A stretch of 64,000 nt of DNA from Bacteroidota bacterium (GTDB lineage: Bacteria > Bacteroidota > Bacteroidia > NS11-12g > UBA9320). Under the pieces are notes generated by a model that saw only the letters and a list, made by a program, of their open reading frames with translations, was not told the origin of the DNA and made no database searches. A program made the position numbers and the translations under genes. The DNA lies in the NCBI GenBank assembly GCA_016124755.1, contig WGNA01000002.1, forward strand, positions 295,909 to 359,908, given 5' to 3'. Shown here piece after piece: positions 15,276-23,635 of this stretch. The stretch's first letter is position 1. Every line of letters starts with the position of its first letter.

Positions 15276-18179
15276 TTACTGAGGGTCTTCGATTGAGCGG
15301 TAAATCACGTCCATGATTTTTGTACGTACACCGAGGGTAATTAATTTTTTATTGGCAGCCGAAGGGTTTACACGGTTCGACAGGAATACATATACGAGTC
15401 CAGTTCCCGGGTCGGCCCATGTATAGGTACCAGTGAAGCCGCTGTGTCCGAAACAAAGTTCGGTCGCGTATCTTGAACACGGACTCACCTTGTGCGGATC
15501 CGGTTCGGGTTTATCGAATCCTAATCCTCTTCTCAGATCTTTTTCCTGATAACTGGTAAATAATTCGATGGTCTCGGGATGAATAAAATGTTTCCCGTTG
15601 TAATACCCTTTGTTCATGAGCATTTGCATAACCGCAGCAACATCGGTTGAATTGGAAAACAAGCCGGCATGTCCCGAAACACCGCCAAGCATGGCAGCAG
15701 CCGGATCGTGAACATAACCGTGAACGAGAGTTTTCCGGAAATCGGCGTTCTCTTCCGTTGGAACAATGTTCTTCAGACTAAATTTATTAATCGGGTTAAA
15801 GGTCATGGTGCGCAGTCCCATCGGTTGATAGAACACGCTGTCGAGATATTGGTCGAAAGGCGTTTTGGTAATTTTCTCAATTACAAATCGCATCAAAATC
15901 ATTCCGAGATCGCTGTAGAGATAATCGCCCCGATGTGAAATATCGGAATCGTAAATGGAACCGAAAATCACACTTTGAAAATCCTTACACATGTATAATC
16001 CGTCTGCGACCTTAATGCAAAAACGGTCATCCGGAATTTTAGAAAAAGTAGAATCGTATGCGATTTTTGAACTCAGAGGAATTTCATAAAACGGAATCCA
16101 GTCTTTTAATCCGGCAGTGTGTGTGAGAATTTCACGAATGGTAATATCCTTTTTATTGGTAGTATCGAGATTCGGCAGAAACTTCGAAAGGGGATCTGAT
16201 AATTTTAGTAAAGAGTCTTCATATAATTTCATCACAGCCAGCGTGGTTCCCATTATTTTAGTTAATGAAGCCAGATCATACAGGTCATCTTCGGTAACCG
16301 GTTGTTTTTTATTATAGGTGTGATAACCGTAACTCTTGTCGAAAATAATTCTGCCGTTTCGGGCGACTAAAACCTGGCATCCCGGGGTGGCACCCTGTTT
16401 AATAGCATTATCAACTATGGAGTCGATCTGCAGTAGCGAATTTGCACTCAAATGTTCTTCGGCAGGTTCTCCGTACGACAAAATTCCCTGATCAGGAACT
16501 GCGTAACTGTTGTGAACTTTAAACTCCTGACTCACACTCACCGGCAGAAAAGCATCAGATGGAATGGCACCGAAAATCAGTTGTGCCGCTTTCTTCTGAT
16601 TAATTTCATCATCTTCGTAAGCAACAATTACTGTTTTTACTCCTTCGAAATATTTTAGATTATACGGATTACCAAAGTCAACAAATAAACAAGGTTGAAG
16701 ATTATCTAGTTCTTTAATAAATCTTGCTGTACGAATGGAAATTCCATAATTATTTCTCGGATACTGACTGGTTTTGTGCAATGCTAAAATTACCAGATCG
16801 TACCCTTTTAATTTGGGAAGAATCGCTTTTGCGGCTTCACTCGAAACATCGGCCGGTAATTGAAAGGATGAAATTTTATGATATTTCTTTAACGATTGCT
16901 GAAAGGCTTCGTTGGTAGATCCGCCAATGGAAACACAGGCGATTCTTGATGTATCATGAATGGCAACAGGCAAGGTTGAAAGTTTGTCCTGAACCACACA
17001 AAGCTGTTTTTCAATTAATGAATTTAAAAGGAAGGTAGAATACGATGTATTTAAATCCTGAATGAGATTGGCTTCCGGAATTGTGTCGAATTGGTTTAAA
17101 CCAACCCAATATTTAAAGCTCAGAATTTTTTTGACTTTGCTTTCGAGATAGGTTTTGGAAATGCTTCCGTTTTTAACCGCAGCTTTAATTAGCTCGATGG
17201 CTTTAGGAATATTTCCGGGAGCGAGCAACACATCGTTTCCGGCTACCAATGCGAGTTTTTCCAATTCTCCGGCTTCGTGATATTTGGCAACTCCCTGCAT
17301 GTTTAATGCGTCGGTAAACGACAAACCTTCGAAACCCAATTCTTTTCGGAGTAACTGATTAATTCCTTTTTCGGAAACGGAAATCGCTTGATTTTTTGCG
17401 GGATCAATTGCCGGAATGTAGAGGTGTGCCGTCATCACACTCATCACCCCACTGTCGATTAAAGTGCGGAACGGATATAACTCTACAGAATCTAATCTTT
17501 GTCGAGAATGACTGATGGTCGGGAGTTCTAAATGAGAATCAGCATCGGTGTCTCCATGACCCGGAAAATGTTTTGCGCAGGCGATTACATTCTGAGCCTG
17601 AAGTCCTTTAGCATAAGCCCAACCTTTTTGAGCAACATTAAATTTGTCTTCACCAAATGAACGGTAATTAATAACCGGATTGTTGGGGTTGTTATTGATG
17701 TCGACTACCGGAGCGAAATTGATATGTATGCCCATCCGTTTGCATTCGCGCCCGATTTCAGAACCCATTTCATAAATCAATTGATTGTCCTGAATTCCGC
17801 CGAGTCCCATCTGATAAGGAAAGGAAGGAGTTTTGGAAAGTCGCATGGCAAGTCCCCACTCACCATCAATTGCCACAAACATTTTCGTTTTGGAAGCGAA
17901 TTGAAGTTCGTTGGTTAACTGAACCTGTTGCAACGGATCTCCTTTAAAGAAAATCAATCCGCCAACTTTGTATTTTTTCACAGTTTCGCGAACCTGATTA
18001 AGATGCGCTTCTCCGTACGTTGGCCGAACTTCAATCATCATCAATTGTGCAATCCGTTCATCCATCGTTAATGAATTATAAACCGAATCAACCCATTTTA
18101 CAGATTGACGGTCGGATGGTGGCGACATCGAAGTGAGCATCGCCGTTAAGAACAGAAATATCAGAAGTACGTAGCGCAT
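15276..18179 (-). CDS. Glycoside hydrolase family 3 (NagZ-type) fused to a beta-lactamase-fold serine hydrolase
   Basis: This 967-residue exported protein has an N-terminal signal sequence. Residues about 30-370 are a GH3 beta-N-acetylhexosaminidase: KHFPGHGDTDADSH carries the NagZ catalytic His loop, and FTDALNMQGV carries the nucleophile Asp. A linker domain of GH3 C-terminal type follows (about 380-590). Residues about 600-960 are a class C beta-lactamase/PBP fold with the SxxK motif in ASLTKIMG, YSD in YLYSDLGM, and HSG in GHSGFTGTY. It probably trims or recycles peptidoglycan muropeptides in the periplasm. Fusions of this type are known in Bacteroidota. All key residues look intact. Confidence 0.9.
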   Translation of the reverse strand: MRYVLLIFLFLTAMLTSMSPPSDRQSVKWVDSVYNSLTMDERIAQLMMIEVRPTYGEAHLNQVRETVKKYKVGGLIFFKGDPLQQVQLTNELQFASKTKMFVAIDGEWGLAMRLSKTPSFPYQMGLGGIQDNQLIYEMGSEIGRECKRMGIHINFAPVVDINNNPNNPVINYRSFGEDKFNVAQKGWAYAKGLQAQNVIACAKHFPGHGDTDADSHLELPTISHSRQRLDSVELYPFRTLIDSGVMSVMTAHLYIPAIDPAKNQAISVSEKGINQLLRKELGFEGLSFTDALNMQGVAKYHEAGELEKLALVAGNDVLLAPGNIPKAIELIKAAVKNGSISKTYLESKVKKILSFKYWVGLNQFDTIPEANLIQDLNTSYSTFLLNSLIEKQLCVVQDKLSTLPVAIHDTSRIACVSIGGSTNEAFQQSLKKYHKISSFQLPADVSSEAAKAILPKLKGYDLVILALHKTSQYPRNNYGISIRTARFIKELDNLQPCLFVDFGNPYNLKYFEGVKTVIVAYEDDEINQKKAAQLIFGAIPSDAFLPVSVSQEFKVHNSYAVPDQGILSYGEPAEEHLSANSLLQIDSIVDNAIKQGATPGCQVLVARNGRIIFDKSYGYHTYNKKQPVTEDDLYDLASLTKIMGTTLAVMKLYEDSLLKLSDPLSKFLPNLDTTNKKDITIREILTHTAGLKDWIPFYEIPLSSKIAYDSTFSKIPDDRFCIKVADGLYMCKDFQSVIFGSIYDSDISHRGDYLYSDLGMILMRFVIEKITKTPFDQYLDSVFYQPMGLRTMTFNPINKFSLKNIVPTEENADFRKTLVHGYVHDPAAAMLGGVSGHAGLFSNSTDVAAVMQMLMNKGYYNGKHFIHPETIELFTSYQEKDLRRGLGFDKPEPDPHKVSPCSRYATELCFGHSGFTGTYTWADPGTGLVYVFLSNRVNPSAANKKLITLGVRTKIMDVIYRSIEDPQ

Positions 18180-18323
18180 GAAATGAGTTGATCTATACCT
18201 GTATGTTGCAACAACTAATACTGCAATGTTAGTATGAGTAAACGATGGCTTACCGAAATGTTATCAACCCGCGAACCTTATATTCTTATTATTTTAACAC
18301 CGCCAAACCACAGGATTTTTAAT

Positions 18324-19172
18324 ATGAGAATTAGTGCAAGCAATGTGCTGACAGGTCTTTTCACAATGATTATGGTTTCGTGTTCATCGTCTCATTCGAA
18401 ACCTCAGACGGAGGTTTCACGGGAGAATACGATTTTGGACGAAGAACAGCCTAAGTACATTTCTGAAATTCCTTTGCCGGAAGGTTTTTCTGTTTTAGTT
18501 CCGAAAGATTCGAGCTATTCAAAATGGTTAAATAATCTCTCGATAGAATGTGATAGTCCGGTGCGGCTTTACAACGGATCCTTAAAATACAACCAGAATA
18601 TTCACTATGCGGTTTTAAAATTTGATGTTGGCAAACGCGATCTTCAGCAATGTGCAGATGCGGCGATGCGGATTCGTGCAGAGTATTTATTTCAGTCGGG
18701 ACAGAAGCAAAAAATAAAGTTTCATTTCGTTTCGGGAGATGAGTGCAAATGGAGCGATTATTCAAAAGGGTATCGGGCTAAAGTTACGAGTAACTCAGTA
18801 ATCTTTATTAAAAGCTCCAATGCCGACACCGGTTATCAGTCGTTCAGAAATTATTTAGATTTGGTTTATACCTATGCGGGAACGGCTTCGCTTCCACAAG
18901 ACGTGAAGAAAATATCGGTTGAGGAAATTGAGGCAGGCGATCTTTTCTTACAAACTTCCAAACCTTACGGACATGCGATTACAGTTTTAAAAGTGATTCG
19001 CAATGCTGAAGGGAAATCCAAAATGTTGCTCGCCCAGAGTTACATGCCGGCTCAATCAATACACATATTGTTGAATGGAAAAACGCCCTGGTTTGAAGTT
19101 CCTTCATCAGAGGAATCGCTTGAAACACCGGAATGGATTTTCCCGGCAAACAGCCTCAATCGCTGGAGATGA
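18324..19172 (+). CDS. DUF4846 lipoprotein
   Basis: I start at ATG 18324 because MRISASNVLTGLFTMIMVSC is a lipoprotein signal peptide with a lipobox at MVSC; the in-frame ATG 30 codons upstream gives no signal. The 282-residue product has the DUF4846 pattern: RLYNGSLKYNQ, CADAAMRIRAEYLF, KIKFHFVSGDECKW, GDLFLQTSKPYGHAITVLKV, and a C-terminal SYMPAQSIHIL. The family is of unknown function; its His and Asp/Glu residues near the GHA motif hint at an NlpC-like or hydrolase fold, but I cannot show that. It diverges from the NagZ-type gene, with 144 bp between. Confidence 0.75.
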   Translation: MRISASNVLTGLFTMIMVSCSSSHSKPQTEVSRENTILDEEQPKYISEIPLPEGFSVLVPKDSSYSKWLNNLSIECDSPVRLYNGSLKYNQNIHYAVLKFDVGKRDLQQCADAAMRIRAEYLFQSGQKQKIKFHFVSGDECKWSDYSKGYRAKVTSNSVIFIKSSNADTGYQSFRNYLDLVYTYAGTASLPQDVKKISVEEIEAGDLFLQTSKPYGHAITVLKVIRNAEGKSKMLLAQSYMPAQSIHILLNGKTPWFEVPSSEESLETPEWIFPANSLNRWR

Positions 19173-19336
19173 TTCCGGTCTGTTTCTGTCTATTTAAGAA
19201 AACAATATTTCGGATCTCAATTTTACGAACGTCCCGAATTTATTGGGTTCCAACAGGTTTTTAGTCTCTGTTTTTCCATTGGAATATCGTTTGATTTCTG
19301 CGGGGAAAATTCATCATTCATTTAATTTTAACTGTT

Positions 19337-20035
19337 ATGAAAAGAACAATTACTCTGTTAACCCTAATTGTTTTATCGGCTCTGATTACTCCGGGCTTTG
19401 CAGTTTCCACTTCTAAACTACACCTCGATTTATTTAATGACGGAACATTTGAGGTTCACATCGACGGTCAACGTTATCTCAATGTGGTAAATGGTATCGA
19501 CGTAGCGAACATCAATGCCGGAACGCACTCCGTAAAAATTATTGAAGTGTTTCGCGGAAGGGCGCACCGGGGAAATGGCAGATCAGTACTCTACAACGGA
19601 AGCATTAATATTCCGTTTCGGTCTGCGGTTTTTGCGAGACTCACTCCGAACTTTCAATTGAGAATCACAGAAATCAGAAACATTCCTCCTCCGCCTGCTC
19701 CCCGCGCTCGTCAGTACAACGACCGAAGAAACGGTCCGACCTACAATGGAAGACGACGGTTTGAAGATGTGAAAGCTGAAATGAAACGCGCTTCTTTCGA
19801 TGACGACAAACTTAGAATTGCCCGTCAGTATGTTTCGGAAGGCGGTTGCACATCATCTGAAGTAGCATCCATGATGAATGAAATGTCGTTCGACAAAAAC
19901 CGATTGGAACTGGCAAAATACGCATACGACTACACCGACGATCCGCAGAACTACAACCTGGTTGACGAAGCTTTCGATTTCGACAGTAGTGTTCGGGATC
20001 TCAACAAACACATAGTGGGTCGCGGCAGAAAATAA
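19337..20035 (+). CDS. Secreted DUF4476 protein
   Basis: This is a 232-residue protein with a signal peptide (MKRTITLLTLIVLSALITPGFA). An N-terminal beta-rich part follows (FEVHIDGQRYLNVVNGIDV, GTHSVKIIEVFRG), then a proline/arginine linker (about 115-140). The C-terminal DUF4476 helical domain (about 140-228) has its two repeats: FEDVKAEMKRASFDDDKLRIA and MMNEMSFDKNRLELAKYAYD. The domain is common in Bacteroidota periplasmic or surface proteins and of unknown function. A strong intrinsic terminator follows at 20059, so the gene is probably monocistronic. Confidence 0.8.
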   Translation: MKRTITLLTLIVLSALITPGFAVSTSKLHLDLFNDGTFEVHIDGQRYLNVVNGIDVANINAGTHSVKIIEVFRGRAHRGNGRSVLYNGSINIPFRSAVFARLTPNFQLRITEIRNIPPPPAPRARQYNDRRNGPTYNGRRRFEDVKAEMKRASFDDDKLRIARQYVSEGGCTSSEVASMMNEMSFDKNRLELAKYAYDYTDDPQNYNLVDEAFDFDSSVRDLNKHIVGRGRK

Positions 20036-20058
20036 TTCTATACTCATTAGTACGCATC

Positions 20059-20089
20059 AACCCTGAGTCGAGAGATTCAGGGTTTTTTT
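20059..20089 (+). terminator. Intrinsic terminator after the DUF4476 gene
   Basis: An 8-bp stem (AACCCTGA paired with TCAGGGTT), a 10-nt loop and then a run of T on the plus strand. It lies 24 bp after the stop. Confidence 0.8.
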
Positions 20090-20158
20090 ATGCTTTGAAT
20101 TTTAAGATTCGGAATGAATTCGTATATCTTTACGTTGTAATTCGATTGTGAAGCCTTC

Positions 20159-20569
20159 ATGAAAAGCTTCGACTGGAATCTAGTTCTCGCCATACTCACC
20201 GGACTTATCATAGTTCTCGCCGTTGTTCTCGGCTCGGATGCGGCATGCGCATATTTGTATCCTCAGAAGATTTCTGATTTTAACACAATTGAAGCATCTA
20301 TCCTCAGTAGCAAAAAACCGATTCCTGTTTCGGTGATAATTCCCCTCGGCTGGATTCTGGCGGCCTTTGCCGGAACATATTTCGGAGCTTTAATTAATAA
20401 AGGAAACCGTAGAATCATCTTTTTTGCAATCGCTATTTTTACGCTAATGGCGGCTGTGATGAATATGATGTTGAATCCTTCTCCTTGGTATTACTGGCTT
20501 CTGGCGGCATTCATTTTTCCGGGTGCACTGCTCGGCCGGAAACTGGTTTCTACCACGACCAAAGCCTGA
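20159..20569 (+). CDS. Small polytopic membrane protein of unknown function
   Basis: This 136-residue protein has four hydrophobic segments: about 8-30 (VLAILTGLIIVLAVVLGS), 57-78 (VIIPLGWILAAFAGTYFGAL), 86-105 (IFFAIAIFTLMAAVMNM) and 111-127 (YYWLLAAFIFPGALLG). I recognise no family motif. The start follows the terminator of the previous gene by about 70 bp. Its 3' end overlaps the convergent histidine kinase gene by 20 bp, so the two mRNAs would be complementary there. Confidence 0.55.
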   Translation: MKSFDWNLVLAILTGLIIVLAVVLGSDAACAYLYPQKISDFNTIEASILSSKKPIPVSVIIPLGWILAAFAGTYFGALINKGNRRIIFFAIAIFTLMAAVMNMMLNPSPWYYWLLAAFIFPGALLGRKLVSTTTKA

Positions 20570-23528
20570 GCACGACTTTCGTTCCGGATGGATTACCGTT
20601 TTCTTCCAAATCTTCAATCGATAAAGAATGACCGGGATGTTCGCGGTTGAGAATTTCCAATCGATCCGTGGTTACCTGAATGGCGGCCGAATCATGACTC
20701 TTGGCTTTGGAGGCATTTTTCTCCATTGATGCTTTTCGCCCCACGCCGTTATCCTGAATTTCGACAACAATAAAATGATCTTCCATTTTAAACCGGAGTT
20801 CGATTTTGCCATCATTACCTAAAGGAGCTACGCCGTGTTTAATAGCATTCTCAACAAAAGGCTGAACCATCATCGGCGGAATCATCACCTCGTCGGTTTC
20901 CAGATTTTCATCAACTTTTATTTCGTATTGAAATGCAGGGTTTCGTCCCAATTGTTCTAAAACCAAATAGTTGTCTAAAGTGCTTATTTCATCAGAAAGA
21001 GCAATCCGATCCTGACGCGAATTCTGTAAAGTCAGCCGCATCAGTTTGGCAAATTTCTGAAGATAATTTCTGGCCTCTTTGGTATTTTCCAAAGCCACTA
21101 ATGATTGAATTGAATTTAATGCATTAAACAAAAAATGCGGGTTCATCTGAAGCCTCAAAGCCTTTTGTTCTAATTCAATTAATTCTTTTTCAAATTCTAA
21201 TTGTTCGCGTTGTTTCCGCAGTCTTCTCAGGTATAATCCGAAACTGAAAATTAGTAATGCCAGAATAAATACGGACACCAGAATACGGAACCACAGGGTT
21301 TGCCAGAACGGAGCTAAAATCACAAACGGCCATTCCTTTTCCGCGCTGATTTGTCCGTCGTCGGTAACGGCTCTGTATCGGAAAACATAATTTCCGGGAG
21401 GCAGATTAGAATAGGTCGCATCTCTTTTAGAACTAACCGGCGTCCACGATTCCTCATAACCTTCGAGCATCCATTGAAACATCACCCGCGCCGGATGGGT
21501 TAGGTGAATTCCGTTGAGCGTAAATCCGAAGTGATTCTTGTTGTAACTGAATTCCGGCAAACCGGTAATACTATCCCAGCGAATCGTTTTAAAATGAAAA
21601 AGTCCTTCGGGAATGGGTTCGTAAAAAAGGTCAACATTTTCAAGCCAAACCTTGGGTGGTTTACTCGAAACTTCCAAGCGGCTCGGGTTATAGCGTGTTA
21701 ATCCGTTTACCGTCCCGAACCACATAAATCCTTCGTTGTCGGCGAGCACAGAATTCTGACAGGTTTCGATTCCCACAAATCCTTCCGGCGCACCGAATGA
21801 AAGTCCGTCGATTACTTCCCCGGCCGAATTGAGTGTTAAAACATCCAATCCCTTTTCGTGCCCGATATATAATTTTCCGTTCGCATCAAATTCGAGCAAA
21901 TACAAATTGGAGGATTTCAATTCTGTTTCGCCGCGCCGGATTAGGGAATCACTTTCGGGTAGATATTCGAGCAAACCACCCGATGTTGCGATCCACAAAT
22001 TGTTGTTTGTGTCGGAGCGCATCGCACGCGGAGCCTGAAAATGTATTCGATCTCCTTTGATGATCATTTTAGCAACCTCATTGCGTATTCTCCCGATTCC
22101 CTCGCGCTCGGTTCCAAACCAGCAATCCCCGTTTTTCATCAGGTGGAGAGAAAAAATCCGGTTGCTTGGCAATTCGGTCTGATAACGGAATTGTTTAAAA
22201 TTCAAACCTTTTTCATCCCGGTTTACGATGGAAATTCCGCCGTCGAGTGTTGCCACATAAACCGTATTTCCATCGGTTTCCAGATCTTTAATGTAATCTC
22301 CGCACAATCCGTTTTCGGTATTCAGAAAAGTGAAATTTTCACCTTTCATTAATAAAATTCCATTGCCTTCTGTTCCGAACCACCAGGTAGAATCCCGCGT
22401 TTGCACCATGCACTTGATCTTTTTATTTTCCCAAACCGAATCTTTTAAATTGGTAAAAATGGAATCAATTCGGGTAACGCCGCGCATTCCGTTTGCCACC
22501 CAGATCGAACCGTTAACTCCTTGTGAAATGGCGTAAACGTAGTTATCGGCTAATCCATCTTTTTTAGTGAAATTGGAAAACCACTGTCCGGTGAATTGAT
22601 TTATTCCGCCCCCCGAAGTACCAAGCCAGATACTTCCCCAAAAATCCTGTTCGATACAGCGAACGTGGTTGTTCGACAAACCCGATCGCTCTGTGTATTG
22701 ATCAACCGAACCGTTTTGCAAATCAATTCGGTAAGCGCCTTTGCGCTGACTTGCAATCCAGAGCATTCCTTTTTCATCAATCAACAAATCGTATGCGATG
22801 AGGTCGGCGGGTAGTGAAGCGGGAAAAACCTTAACCTTATTGTTTTTTAAAACGGCAAGACCTCGTCCGTAAGTTCCGATAAAAAGTGTGGAATCATTCT
22901 GAACCGCGAGACATTGAATGTAGTTATCCGGCAATCCGTCGGAGATGTGATACATTTTAATCACGTTCAAATTGCGGGGAGAAACTTTGATCAGTCCGCG
23001 GTTGGTTCCGGCAAAAATCATCTGCTGATGTTGCACTAATGAGGTTACATAAATATTGGAATCGCGTTGTTCAAGGTTGAAATGAGTTATTTTATTCTGT
23101 TGTTTAACATAAAGTCCGTGATTAGTTCCGAACAGCATTTTATCCTGAAATTGAAGGATACTGAAAACCCGGATTTCACCCTGATCAGAAATCGGATAAT
23201 TGGTAAATGTGTGTCCGTTAAAACAACTCACACCGGCCTGAGTTCCAATCCAGATGTCGCCATTTGAATCTTCGTATAAACAATTCACGAAGTTGTTTAT
23301 CAGACCCTGACCGGATTGATAATTTCGAAACGAACGCCCGTCGAATCTCGAAATTCCGGCACCTCTTGTTCCAAGCCAAAGGAAACCTCTACTGTCGTTG
23401 AGAATATCGTAAACCTGTGATTGCGGAACTCCTTCTGCCAATCCGAATTGCCGGAAATGATATTGCTGAGCGTCTGCATGCCGGAAACACATTAGGGCAA
23501 ATAGCAATATGACAGATTTGAGTCGCAT
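20550..23528 (-). CDS. LytS-type sensor histidine kinase with propeller (Reg_prop) sensor domain
   Basis: This 992-residue sensor has a signal sequence (MRLKSVILLFALMCFRHADA) and a periplasmic two-component-regulator propeller (about 25-640) made of repeated units such as LNDSRGFLWLGTRGAGI and FDGRSFRNYQ. A Y_Y_Y domain (about 665-745), a transmembrane helix near 755-775 and a LytS/YehU-type kinase follow: H-box RLQMNPHFLFNALNSI, N-box FVENAIKHGV and G-box QDNGVG. It should sense an extracellular signal and phosphorylate a LytTR regulator, but no regulator gene adjoins it. The propeller architecture is shared with hybrid polysaccharide sensors of Bacteroidota, though this protein has no receiver or DNA-binding domain. 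Confidence 0.93.
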   Translation of the reverse strand: MRLKSVILLFALMCFRHADAQQYHFRQFGLAEGVPQSQVYDILNDSRGFLWLGTRGAGISRFDGRSFRNYQSGQGLINNFVNCLYEDSNGDIWIGTQAGVSCFNGHTFTNYPISDQGEIRVFSILQFQDKMLFGTNHGLYVKQQNKITHFNLEQRDSNIYVTSLVQHQQMIFAGTNRGLIKVSPRNLNVIKMYHISDGLPDNYIQCLAVQNDSTLFIGTYGRGLAVLKNNKVKVFPASLPADLIAYDLLIDEKGMLWIASQRKGAYRIDLQNGSVDQYTERSGLSNNHVRCIEQDFWGSIWLGTSGGGINQFTGQWFSNFTKKDGLADNYVYAISQGVNGSIWVANGMRGVTRIDSIFTNLKDSVWENKKIKCMVQTRDSTWWFGTEGNGILLMKGENFTFLNTENGLCGDYIKDLETDGNTVYVATLDGGISIVNRDEKGLNFKQFRYQTELPSNRIFSLHLMKNGDCWFGTEREGIGRIRNEVAKMIIKGDRIHFQAPRAMRSDTNNNLWIATSGGLLEYLPESDSLIRRGETELKSSNLYLLEFDANGKLYIGHEKGLDVLTLNSAGEVIDGLSFGAPEGFVGIETCQNSVLADNEGFMWFGTVNGLTRYNPSRLEVSSKPPKVWLENVDLFYEPIPEGLFHFKTIRWDSITGLPEFSYNKNHFGFTLNGIHLTHPARVMFQWMLEGYEESWTPVSSKRDATYSNLPPGNYVFRYRAVTDDGQISAEKEWPFVILAPFWQTLWFRILVSVFILALLIFSFGLYLRRLRKQREQLEFEKELIELEQKALRLQMNPHFLFNALNSIQSLVALENTKEARNYLQKFAKLMRLTLQNSRQDRIALSDEISTLDNYLVLEQLGRNPAFQYEIKVDENLETDEVMIPPMMVQPFVENAIKHGVAPLGNDGKIELRFKMEDHFIVVEIQDNGVGRKASMEKNASKAKSHDSAAIQVTTDRLEILNREHPGHSLSIEDLEENGNPSGTKVVLRLWSW

Positions 23529-23635
23529 TCCGGTTAATCAAAAATAAGCCGCAGGTTATGGGCCGGCAATAACGGATAATAAGGTGATTCGAAAAACCGG
23601 ATTTGATTTTTCAGTTTTACACTTGAAAATCTGTT

